Origin: Phalacrocorax aristotelis
Taxonomy: Eukaryota; Chordata; Aves; Suliformes; Phalacrocoracidae
Direction of reading: 5' to 3'
Assembly: GCF_949628215.1 (NCBI RefSeq)
Contig: NC_134283.1
Location: forward strand, 11,221,638-11,285,637
Length of the DNA stretch: 64,000 bases
The notes beneath the pieces are model-generated. The model worked only from the letters and a program-made list of their open reading frames with translations. It was not told the origin of the DNA and made no database searches. The position numbers and the translations under genes were made by a program. Shown piece after piece: positions 39,133 through 51,316 of this stretch; within the stretch, counting starts at the first letter, position 1, and every line of letters begins with the position of its first letter.

Positions 39133-39762
39133 GTCCCTGCTCCTGCTCGCCACACTACTCCTGATACAAGCCAGGATGCTGTTGGCCTTCTTGGCCACCT
39201 GGGCATGCTGCTGTCTCATGTTCAGCTGCCTGTCAACCAGCACCCCCAGGTCCTGCTCCACCAGGCAGCTTTCCAGCCACTCTTCCCCAAGCCTGTAGTG
39301 TTGCATGGGGTTGTTGTGACCAAAGTGCAGGACCCGGCAATTGGCCTTGTTAAACCTCATACAATTGGCTTCGGCCCATCGATCCAGCCTGTCCAGCTCC
39401 CTCTGCAGAGCCTTCCTACATTTAAGCAAATCAACACTCCTGCCCAACTTGGTGTTGTCTGCAAACTTACTGAGGGTGCACTCAATCCCCTCACCCAGAT
39501 CATTGATAAAGATATTAAACAAGACTGGCCCCAACACTGAGCCCTGGGGAACCCTACTCGTGACTGGCCGCCAGCTGGATCTGGCTCTGTTCACCACAAC
39601 TCTAGGGGCTTGGCCGTCCAGCCAGTTTTTTACCCAGTGAGGAGTACACCCGCCTAAGCCATGAGTCACCAGCTTCTCTAGGAGGATACTGTGGGAGACA
39701 GTATCAAAGGCTTTGCTAAAGTCCAGGTAGATAACATCCGCAGCCTTTCCCTCAACAGATTT
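39133..39762 (-). mobile_element. CR1 LINE internal RT fragment lacking its 3' end
   Basis: About 630 bp of CR1 ORF2 on the minus strand, open throughout (about 208 codons). RT motif A is [12 protein letters not shown], motif [12 protein letters not shown], and motif C FADNTKL where the active family has FADD. It continues through [13 protein letters not shown] and [16 protein letters not shown] to [13 protein letters not shown], where similarity stops near 39,133. The last part of ORF2, the 3' UTR and the octamer tail are missing. Protein-level details shared with the copy at 13 kb ([23 protein letters not shown]) point to the same subfamily. Confidence 0.9.
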
Positions 39763-39892
39763 GGTAATGCAGCTTCTAACAAGCAGGAAGGTCTTCACAA
39801 GGGTGAGAAGCAAACAGCTAAACTCACTTCCAGCAATGGTGCAGCTGCAGCAGTAACAGCCACTGCCACTAACCTGACTGGAGTTCATTCCT

Positions 39893-40545
39893 TTTAACCA
39901 CTTCACTGATGGGTCCACAACTACAATTGTAAATGGAGACTCATCATTAATTGACTGTATTTTTAATGGTGTCGCACAGGGTTGGTTCTCAACACTGAGC
40001 TGTTTAGTACCTTTGTCTATAAACTGCTTGGACATTAAATCCACAGATGACACATCTGTTTGAGAATGGTAAATGGTAATAAAAGCAGGGCTCTGAGACA
40101 AAACAATTGTTTGGTAAACCGGCTGTGTGCACTGCAAGTAGTCAGATGTAAGTCTATACATCTGGACTGAAAACTGCAGGCCATAACTCCCTCCCTGATG
40201 GGGTGGCCTGCAGGAATCAGGAATTACCTTAGCACCGCATGAAACACTATGGCAAAAAGGATTTATCCAGTCCCTAGGTCACTAAGTGGCAACACTGGAC
40301 AAAAGCAGAGATGATACATTCCTGCTGCATATTCTGCTGGTGTAAACCCTGAAAAAGATACCATGGTTCTGCTATCCCTAATTCAAGAAGGAAATTAAGG
40401 AAAGAGAGAAGATTCAGAAGAGAGTTATGAGTCAATGTCAAGTAGCAATACAAAAGACCAAGTGAGAGGTTGAGGAAGACTCATCTGTTTAGTTTGCTCT
40501 TGCCTGATTTGAATGTGCTGTTTTAATCTCAAGGAGACTGCCTGC
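39893..40545 (+). mobile_element. Ancient, strongly decayed CR1/L3-type LINE fragment
   Basis: Plus-strand LINE RT remnants can be followed in order. [11 protein letters not shown] stretch matches the CR1 WLDGRTQRVVVNG region, and a FNGVAQG stretch matches [27 protein letters not shown] block corresponds to LFNIFIND, and CAGATGACAC keeps DDT of the FADDTK motif. Near 40,290-40,335 sequence resembling the [17 protein letters not shown] coding stretch follows, then TTCAAGAAGG (about 40,383). A GAGGTTGAGG and TGTTTAGTTTG block near 40,465-40,500 corresponds to [12 protein letters not shown]. Many stops and indels show great age. It lies head-to-head with the younger minus-strand CR1 just to its left. 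Alignment is by eye to remembered consensus. Confidence 0.7.
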
Positions 40546-41480
40546 TGCACTATATTTGTGCTGTACTTCTGTTGTCTAAAATAGGCTAGGAAACTGTATA
40601 TATTTTTCTTTCACATATAACTTGACTTTTTAGGACTTGTAGTCGAAAAGGAAAAATCAATGCCTTTTCCCTGAAGTAGCAAACATACAGTATAGCCAGG
40701 GTATCCATGCTCTTTATGGTATTAAACATCCTTGATGTACAGGGCTAGGCAAAATCAGGAAAGCTTTTAATTCAGATCAGATTGATAAGGAACATGACAA
40801 TAATTGTTTTATCTTCTCATGTACTGTAGTGCATAGTTTTCTTTCCAGATAATCTGGGAATGTCACTTAACAAGTTCCATGCTAATGCAAGGATCTAAGA
40901 GCAGAATGAAGCTCTCACTCACTCCAGATCTCTTCCAGCAGGACACGGCAGTTTGCAGTGTTTGATCTTATTACATAAGATTAATAGCTTTAAGTTTGTT
41001 ATAGGGTGTGTTTTGCAACCTGTGGTTTGTAGAAGCATGTGGAGTGGGTGTTGTGAAGACCATTCTGGACTTTCCAGACATAACTACATCACAGTGGCAG
41101 CAGGCAATGCTTGATGAACAGGTGATTCCTTCTAATTTTATGGTCCTACCTACATGAGCAGAACAGAATTGTGATGTTCGCTGTGATAGCAAGTTCTCAG
41201 GAGGTTTTGAGCAAGCTAATTACAGGCCTATTGTTTCTGCATCCAGTCAGATCAGGAGAAAATAGAGCTCCTTTACTCCACAACAGAGACTGGGATAGAG
41301 CTGATGTTAGTAAAGCTCCTAAAGATGGTATATGTCGGGTAATGAAGGCAAAGAATTTGATTCTCATAAAGGGAGTTCCCTATGCAGCACTGTGAGAAAC
41401 ACAAAGAAATCCTGTTTTGACTAGTTAATTGAGCAAACATTCCATCCTGCCCTAAAATATGCTTGCTATGCTTTTTCAGA

Positions 41481-41505
41481 TTTTTTTTTGGGGGGGGGGG
41501 GGGGG
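41481..41505. repeat. T9-G16 homopolymer junction
   Basis: Nine T followed directly by sixteen G on the plus strand. It is the opposite strand polarity to the C16 run 13.7 kb to the left. Confidence 0.95.
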
Positions 41506-44500
41506 AGTGCATCACCCCTTAGCGTGTTCATGTCTCCACCAGTCTGAAGAGCAATTGTCTGTTCCAGCCTCTGGGGCTCACCTGCTCCTGTCAGGTTGCA
41601 TTTCTTTAAAGAGCATGTCAGTTGCAGCAAATCATTTCATGCACTGGGAAAGCGAAGACTTTCATATTTACCACCAGATTGGTTGTGCTGTCTACTCCCC
41701 ACCAAGCTTCTACCTTCCTTGACCATTCTCTGTAGTGCCACTTACGGCATGCTGTCAGCCCTGCCTTTGCTTGCCTGCCTCTCCCAGAAATGCTGGCTGA
41801 GCGCTTTCCACCAGGTGCTACTTCAGCTGTGCCAGACTGCCCTTCTGCCCTCCTCCATACAAAATCCAAGTCTCTCCTATCACTGGCAAACCTCCCCAGA
41901 AGCTGTCCCTCATCTCTCTGATGCCCTGATTTCTCCCCCTCTCCTTGCTGTGCTTTTCCATTATACACAAGCCCCCTTCACCAGCTCCCTGGCCTGGCCC
42001 CTCAGTCTGCTGTCCCCATGCCATGCCACCCTGTGCCTGCATTCCTGGCACCCTCCCTGCAGCACTATACCCCAATAGATGTGCCGGGCCTGGACCACAT
42101 TGCTGGGCTCTGTTTTCTGTACTGTACTCTTGACGTGTTTTCAGCCTGATGCAAAGCTCATTCAACCAACAGAAAGACCGGCTTTGACTTTAAAGGATTT
42201 CAAATGAAGACTTTAGACTATGTCTCCACAGCAGCACAGAAACAACAACAGTGCTGTGTAGAGATACCCAAGCTTGCTTTAAACTAATTAGCTTGGATCC
42301 CAATAACCATCTAATCATAGAAACAGAGAGCTCAGTACTGGGTAATTTACCCTAATGAGACTGTTAAGCTTGTCAAAGGAGAAAGCCTGCCTTTGCTTTA
42401 GTCCAGTTCCAATTTAACATCATATGCCCATTGCCTTTTAAGAAACACCTACTAGCATTTAAAATCAAACCAAGCATGTCAAGATAATCTTTCATAGTCA
42501 TGCAGCTATACAGAGCAACTGTCTAAAACATTCAACGTCTCATGGTCAGTTTTCTCCTCTCTCATCTGCCTTCTGCACACTAAACAAACCTTACATGTAC
42601 CTATGAAAGCAATGTTTTATAAAAAGACAGAAAATGCAGAGTACAAGAGAATATGTCATGTATCTATCAATTTATTAGGGGGGGAAAAAAAGAAGCACCA
42701 AATCCTTTGTTCCACAGTACACACAGAGACAGCTATATCTTTCCTTGTAAAAAATGTAAATGTTGGTGAGTATTATTTTACCCTTTCAAAATGCACAAAC
42801 AAGATACAAGATTCTCCAGCCAGAAGCATAAGTTTTCCCTTGGAAACCAGAGGTAATCACGCCTGCAGTCTTCAGACACAGGAAAACCTGCTAAATTCCA
42901 TGGGAGAAGGAAAACTTGTTGAATGTACAAATACAGTGTTTCCTATATTTCAGCATGTACTCCAAATTTCAGTTATGCAAAACCTATAGCTTAGGCTTCA
43001 CTTCAAAATGTTGTTTTCTATCTTACATTTGCGTATAATTTTCTGATTTTTCCCCCCATTCTGATTTAAGGAAACCTTTGATTCTGTTTCACACAAGCAT
43101 CATTGTCACATTCATTCTGCTAAAATTGTCTTCATAAATGTAGGCACTTGTTTAAAGGAGATGCCCAACTTTTCTTTTAGTGCTTTGCGTTCCGCAATGC
43201 ACCACTGAAGCCAAAGGTATCTCTATACTCTTGAAAACCTAAGCAGCCACCTAAACATAGATTTGGGAGTCTAACTTCAGGTTTCCAGCTTTGAAAGGCG
43301 TGATTTTACCTTACTAAGTACTCCTTAAACCAGATACCATGTGTTCACCACAAATGCCTTAATTCCTGAAAGCAAAGCAAAAGAGGAAGGCGCAAGATTA
43401 GAGGAATGTATATGAACATCTTCCATACGATACTATTATGCCTGAGAAGATTAGCAGCTACCTCTGCAAAAATCAGATTTCCTCTGAAATAGCAGGCTGT
43501 GGGCAAAGGCAGACACAAGTATCAGTGCACTGGCAGAAGCTGGAGACCTCTGGGCTTGTGTTGCCTTGCTTGATTTTGTTACCCAAAACCCTTTGGTGCT
43601 TTCCCAAAATTGCTTCCTTTCCTTCAATGCAAAGTCAAGGCAAAGCTCTAAAGCAAGAATTAGTTGTGAGTTTTCCATGAGCTTTAGGAAGAGAAAGTTA
43701 AGCCTTTAGCTAGGCTGTAAACAAGTTCCTTCTCATCCCCCCGAAAAACAAAGTAGAGCTTGTAAGCAACTACTAGTTAAGGCACCATTCTTTGGAATTG
43801 CTCCCTTTCCTCAAGGTGAGACCTGTCACAGGTTGCTGGTGGTTTTGGAGTTCCTGCTCCTCGTTGACTACAGCCTCTCTGATCAGTGAGAGCCAAAACT
43901 TAGGAAAAGCAAAAAATGGTGTGTGCTAAACAAATGCCTGCTAAAATCCAAACATTTCTCCAAACTTCTGCTCTCTGTTCTCACCGTCCCACAGAAAATG
44001 ATTCCTACGTAGGACCACAGCCAGCCTCGGACAGCGGCTGTATGACACCAAGTCAGCAGGACCTTACGGACACTGCCATGTCCTCAGCATGCCCTGCTGG
44101 GTTCTTCTCACACTGACATGGGTCAGGGACGGGAAGGTTTCCCAAATGGCAGAGGCCAAATTCAAAGCTGCTCAGCTTTGTCCGCCCTGCATCTGCTCAG
44201 AGGGGTTTGTGGTAGTCTTGTTGATCTGAATTCATTTAATGCTAATACCAGGTGTACAACGAAGAGAAGTATCCTACTCATTTTTGGATATGCCCTATCT
44301 ACTCCAATATTTCTAGTCTTCCTGAGCAAATATCTCCACTATAGCTTTGGGGTTTTTTACTGTTTTTCAAATATTCTATGTCTTTTCCGGTACAAGTGAC
44401 AGATAATAGATCCAAAGTCTTAAAAATATAGGTTAGGTAAGAATTGTCCCACTGTTCTTCTTTTGTTTGTTTGTTTAATTATAAAACTCTGATGCTTTTC

Positions 44501-47500
44501 CACTATTTTTTTCAAAATGGTAAGGTTTTATTTAAAATATTCTGGAGAAAACCGTTCAAATATTTCAGCAAGCTTCTCCTAAAGAGCAAACTCCTGTTTT
44601 GTCAGAGCTGTACACATCTTTACAAAATTGAGACCGTTGCATGTTTGCCAAATCCCACCCACAAAGCACTTATGTATTTTTAAAATACAGAAATATATGA
44701 AAAAAATTGTTTTCTGTAATCCTGAATCATTCTCAAGAGCTTTAATAAAGTAAATTATTATCTGTCTCCATAATTAACATACTGGGCAACATGCCCCATT
44801 TCACCTAATGTTAATGTTTTACTTTTGAGGGAGAAGTATAAGAATGCCAAAATACAACTGATTTGCTAAGGGAATTGTTTTTTTTTTTCCCTAGTCACAC
44901 AAACATAAGGTATTAGAGATCAGTTTAAATGAGCAAATGACAATTGCATCAAATACAGCTAATAAGAGACTTAAGTAAATATAAAGTGATTATTTCTTCT
45001 TTAAGAAAAAAAAATTTACTCTTCCATGGAGAGATGAACTGTATTTTTCTTAGAGTCAGAATGCAGTCACTTAGCTAGTAGGCAAGGCAAGGCATGTTAC
45101 AGATCTGACAAATTTTGACAGACTTATTTCCTACTCCAAGTGAATCCTAGCAAATACAGTCCTTGACCATGGCACTGATTTGCACAATCAAACTATATCA
45201 CACAAAAATAAAGGCATTTAAATTAGTGGGCTCTACACCAACCCAAAATCCCATCTTTATGGGTGGCATTGCAGGATCAAGGACATGAAAACCAAGTTTT
45301 AGTGTTCTTTATTTTGGTGTTCTTGCTACAAAGACAGGCTTAGTTAAATTAGATTAAGTTACATAGTACAGCTTGAGAAGAAATAGACTTGGACAGGACA
45401 GAAACTGTAGGCATTTAATAGTTTTCTTCTGTAGAAATACAAAATCTGCTTCAAAACAGGGAATATGAGTCATCTCCATCGCCAGCATTAAACCAGTAAA
45501 AACTATTGTCCTTTTAAAGCCTTCATTTACACCCGTGACATTACAAGCACTGTTTTGAGTCTGGGGCGTGAATGTACTTTGAACTATATCAACACTTGAA
45601 GGGAGATAAATGCCTGATTGAGAGAGAAAAGGCAAGATGATGAAAGCAGCAATTGCACAGCATGCCTCCAGACTGAGTTCAAACTGCGGGGAAAAAATGA
45701 AATACAGCCAATTCCCCTGAAACGTATTGACATGGTGGGTCTCCCCCACCTCTGGCTTGAAATTTTGCTCAATACCTGGACTTGTGTGTCTATAGACTTA
45801 TCATAACCTTAATTTTGGTATGGCACAAGGCTATTTGGCTGCTTTACAGCTGAACAATCATCATGGCTGCAATACAACAGCACGGCCTCCCCGCTGCCTC
45901 TCCTGCAGTGGCCACATGGCATCTGCAGACAGGACCTTGAATGGCTGCACTCTGTTCTCCAGCAACCCTGTGTACTCCCAAAGCTCAGATGAACAGCAAG
46001 GCTCCTACTGCAAGGCAGGGCTGTCCAGTGGCTACCATGTCCATCCACACTTTCCCAGTGTTGGGGTGGAAGTTGCCTCCCCACTACACGACTAAAGGTT
46101 GCCAGTGTTCAGAAATAAGGTACTGTTGTCTATTCTTTCTCATCCTCTGTCCATCTCAGATGAATACTGCAGATTAACATGGAGAACAATCCTGAACTAC
46201 CTGAGCAAAATATGGACCAGATGACCCAGAATAAAACACTGAAATGTAATATTTGTGAGTTGAAAGCTAGATTTTTTAAAATTTTAATTATGCATACCAC
46301 CTTCAAATTTTTTTTTTTTCAGGTTGATATTCCCAAATACATTTTTCAGATTTTTTTTAAACTCTGTAAAAAAGATTCCAGAATTTTTACTTTCTACCCC
46401 AACATGAGCTGGGGTTGCAACCTCTTTAGGGACAGACCTTCATAATTTTGCCTTTCTGTATCTGTTATCCTACTACATGCTGGCTTGTTTCAGAGACTCA
46501 CCAATGAAGAGTAGGATGAGACCCCTCTGTATTTGAGCAGGAGTTTTCTAGTGGGCGCTCCTAGATTTTGCAGGAAGGAGTAATGGGACTCAGTTAATCT
46601 TTGAGTCCTGAAAGACCCAATGTTTGATCTTGGTGCTATGAAACATTCTGCTTCTGGAAACCATCATCTTGAAAAGATACAGAAGTGTAGCTGATTTCTA
46701 TAATCAGGAGATTCAATGAAATTTTTCTTAAATCATTCTTTCCAAATTCTAGATCAAATAATCATATTCTTTCTTCCCTAAATTCCCTTTTCAGTTTGGG
46801 TTACTTTCTAGCCTGACACTGTTTCAGTCCTAGACATCATGATATACTGTTAAACAAAAGCTATATCATACAGCTTGTTGTACTTCATTCATTTTAAATG
46901 CCTCTCAGCTTTCCTTCCCACAAACTACCTTGGGTGACAAATTCTCTTTCAAACTGAAGCCAATAATAACATTTTATCATCCAGTCACTCCTCCAGTTTT
47001 GTATGTCATTTGGGAAAAAGATTATAATTTACTATGATGGAGATTTTTTAAATAACTGAAGATAGCAGGTGCTGAATGTGGTTATTGTGAAGTGAATGCT
47101 CAACAATTTCAGAAGTCATCCCAAAACTTATGTAGAGACATTACAGACATGTACCACTGGCTGAGGCAAATCACTAACAGGCTTTGGTGCACTGCCACAA
47201 GCTAGATGTTAAACCTTAAGCTTTACTAAGTCCTGCTTTTCTTGAAAACCCTGCAGATTCTCAGATCCAAAGTTTCATATTCATTAGTGTTCAAAATTTA
47301 CTTCCAGTAGCTGGAGTGAGCCGGGGGCAGCCTGACCCTGGGGAGCAGGATTTACCAACCAGCATTACCACCTAGCGGACATGGGCTGCTCCGCCTGCAG
47401 CTCCGCTCCAGTCCTCTCCTCTCCATCCCCACGGGGTAGCCTAACGCCACCCTTCGTTGACGTGTTAATCAACAAGTACACTGCTGTATCTTTGTTTGGA

Positions 47501-48464
47501 TCACAGCTATTTGTTCTTAGCATGCTGCCACTGCAGCCCCACATCTAATGAACCACAAAAAGATCCATTAAAGATTCAAGCACAAAATAAATCAAACGTC
47601 CCAAAGTTATTCAGTCTCAGCTTGATGCTCCCTGTCATTTTTCAACCTTTTCTTAATGCTTTCTACTTTCAGAACTCTGAAAAATCCCCAGCTATCCTTC
47701 AAGATTCTTCATTTTATAAATATATTAAGGACACTATTAAGATGCTTTAGTTCAAAAGAGAACAAGTGCCCTGTTAAATTTAAAACCACGTGAAACCTAA
47801 AGGGAAGAGAAGTCCGAAGTAAGGCATCTGGGACTAGACTGCAAAGCTATTTAGGTACCGGACTCCTGCTGATTTAGGAACCAACATACCTTGTAGACTG
47901 AAGCTGATTTATGATTCCCTCAGGGAATTCTGTGTTTCATCACTGAATTTTCTGTTACCATAACACTTTGTCAACATCCTCATTCCCCTCTTTGCCCCTC
48001 TCCCTGAACTGTTAATCTTCATTCTCTAAAGCCCATAAAGGACTTTCTTTTTCTTCCATTTCCTTTCATACTTTTTGACTGCTTTGAGTACCTTGAATTT
48101 CTGCTACATTCCAACCCTGTCAGACTCCTGCAGTGCCTGTAGGTTTATGGTGTTCTATACATGAAAAGATTACACAAATTTAACTAAATCAATTTACAAC
48201 TCCAGATTTTTTCCGGCATGTCTATAACCCAGGAACCTCTGTTCAGATGGACTCATTAGTATCCTAACAATTTCAGCAGGATTTAGACATTTCTGTCTAC
48301 TATTGAGGTCCCCCAAATCCCTATTTTTCTGCTACCCAATCACTAGTCATTTTGCCAATCAGCATCTGCTTTTCTCCAAAGACTGTATTGTAGAAGAACA
48401 GCTACATGCAATGTCTAAAACTTAGTAAAAAATCCAGTGTTTTAACTAGACAGATAAATCTCAG

Positions 48465-48517
48465 AAACAAAACCAAAAAACAAAACAACCAAACAAAACA
48501 AAAACCAAACCAAAACC
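48465..48517. repeat. A/C-only tract (CAAAA-like)
   Basis: Fifty-odd bases of A and C only, in AAAC, CAAAA and ACC units with no G or T. Confidence 0.9.
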
Positions 48518-49340
48518 CTGCCACTTCTAAATCTGAAAGCTTAAAGAAGCGTATCAGGGCATATTTCCTAACTGAAGCAAGGGGGTCGACAGGGACTAAG
48601 TGATTACAGAGGTAGATATTTCTAGCAGAGTGCTGTTACAATGGCCACACAGAAGCACTCTGAGTATTTGAGGAGCCTTGAGTCTTTTTTCCGTCTGAAT
48701 GCTGCATATTTCTGACTTAGAAGTAATTTTAGTTAGAGCCTACCAATCATGAAAAATAACAGACTGGCAGCCCAGGAGGCTCCATGAAATGTGACCAAAC
48801 ACAGAAATTGAGACAATGTTCAAAATCAAACCAGGCTGTTGTATTCCCATATGCCATTCTCAGCTGTTGGCCTCATAGCACGGCACCCCCCAGGGTCATC
48901 TCTGCGGAAACTGAATCCCGACCGCATCACAAAGTGATCCTGACTGCATCCAGAACCACAGCCCTTCATACAATCTGCCACGCAGCTTTTAATCAGGAAC
49001 CCTAGATAAGGTACACATGCAAACAGCAAACGACAGTGCAGCACGTGAAGTTTTGGCTTAGAGCCATGTGCACCAAGAGAGAGCAGCTCTGCTCAGCCAC
49101 AGCCCAGGCAGTGAAAAGGAACACTTTTCCCACTGGTGCATGTTAGCCAAACCCAGGGCTGTTTCTAACATCCCTTTAAAGCTCACAGAATTTCCTCAGC
49201 TTCCTAAACGCATACTAACCTTCTCTTCCCATTTATTTTATTTTGCCCCATTAAGTCTAGGTAACTTTATTTCACTGAATACTTTCCTTCGGTTTTGTAG
49301 AGTGATTGCTTATTTACATAACTGCAAGACAAAAATCTCC

Positions 49341-49408
49341 AACCAAAAAAAAACCCCACAAAAAAAACCCAAAAACAAAAACCCACCCCAAAATACAATA
49401 AAAATACA
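49341..49408. repeat. A/C-rich tract with C4 blocks
   Basis: A8-9 runs alternating with CCCC and CCC blocks, then an A-rich end. Confidence 0.9.
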
Positions 49409-51247
49409 TTTCTATAAATATTTCAAAGAAGTATAATTATTACCTGTATTGTAGTAACAAGCAAGGGGGTGAACATGGCTCTTTCTGTTAAGGCCATACC
49501 AAAACCTGCTAGTTTGATTTAACGTGGGTGGATGAAAAAAATACAATTATTGCTTGCACCATGTCAAATAACATATCTAACCATCACAGTGCTATTCTGC
49601 ATTAGGGCAGCAGAAACCCCAAGTGCTGAAGGAGGAACTGTGTGTACTTACTTAGAGCAGAAAGCTAATACTACTATCCCTTTTGCCTGTGGAACAAAAC
49701 AAGTATTGTTTCTTTGGGCCCATCCTGCACCTTTGCCTGAAAACAGGCAGAGGAGGTTTCCTGCTAATGGAGACAAAGTCATACAAACCTCTCAAGCATT
49801 TGTTTGTTTTCTTCAGCTATGAGGACACATGGGGAGATCAAGCTCTGTGCAACTACAAAATTACCTATCATATATTTCTTGTGACTGTCCTCAAATTAGC
49901 TTCCAGCTACACCACACAGAAGGGTAATTTCTTATTAGAAGAAAAGTGTATTTGTAAAGCACCTCATTTCTGATATACGTATGCCAGGATGCCAAACACT
50001 ACCATTCATCTACCACAACCTATGTGCCAAAGATCGAAAGGAGGCCAGTGAGCCCATTCCAGTTAGTGCTGTCACTCTAATCTCTCAGGGAAAATAAACT
50101 TTATCCAATTAGCAGCTCTGTACCAATAAAACTGCATCCAAACTGAAGGGGATATATTAATTTCATTGTACCACTTTAATTCCAGTGGTACAACCTGTGA
50201 GCACACAAGGCTTCAGTATATATAAAGAAAACACATTTCCTCTTAAGACAGTGGGATAAGATTTAATTCCCTTAAAGTCAGCAAAATTACACTGGGGGTG
50301 ATTGAGGCCCAGTGCCTCTGATAACGAGTATTCCTGTATCTGAATCCCCTTGCAGGCCAATAAATTACCTCCATACCCTGCTGGTGCGTTCCAAATTTTA
50401 TTTTTATTTCAAAATCAAAGCAAAATAACTAGAAAAATCATGTGGCTGAGCCAAACTGTGACTTTATGGGTTTTAATTTTTGAGATTAAAGCGAAGTACA
50501 AAGACACACCCAGTCAGCAAAGTCTGGAGACAATAAGATGTAAAGCAATCCTCCTCCTGACCTCACATTAACACAGAAATCACCCTACAGCATGCAAGTG
50601 TCAGCCAACAACGGCACCTACTTATTTCCTGTCAGCTTGTCCCTTTGATCTAACCTGATCCTTCTTCACTTTATTAAAAACGTTCTAATCTTTTGTCTTT
50701 GATCTCCCTGTAGAATTCTTCAAAGAGCTTCAAATTAGCAAACATACAAACAACAAAAAAAAGAGAATACTCGGTATCTGTATCTGCAAGAAACAATGAT
50801 GTGGGGAGCCGTTTCCTTCCTCAACACACAAGTTTAACGAGGGGCAGCATTTTAAAGCCAAAAGATGCCATAGTTATCTGTTGTTTATTGGCATTAGGGT
50901 GGATGACAGAGTCCAAGCTTTTTTACTTGGGGGTGGTTTGCTCTGAAGGTGTAACAAGGCAGCCCAGCAGGGGTAGCAAAAAAGCCATGTGCATACTTCA
51001 TTCAGCATGCCAGATGAAAGGATTATGTCACATTCAAGAGCAACAAAGAGCTCTGTTTAAGTTTGTACCAGGCTGGAAATGTGGGGCAGCCGGTAAAGAC
51101 CACCAAGGTTTTAAATAAAACGGGACACTTTTAAGTTTCCTCTAGCTCTCCTTGCAGTAAATCCACCCAATATGAAGGGAATGTCAGTATCTTCCAGGAG
51201 GAAGATCTCTGAGGCTTTAAAGAGGAAAGCAAGTTTAATCTATTTTT

Positions 51248-51316
51248 TTATATGCAAACCCCATATGTATATTTTAAATATATATCTACATATACATATT
51301 TATTTTTTTCTTATTA
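51248..51316. repeat. AT-rich low-complexity tract
   Basis: TATATA/TACATA sequence with T runs. Confidence 0.75.

Noticed and set aside
48826-49044. Cysteine-rich minus-strand ORF resembling a zinc-binding peptide
   Set aside because: Cysteine spacing fits no known finger and the frame has no supporting splice sites.
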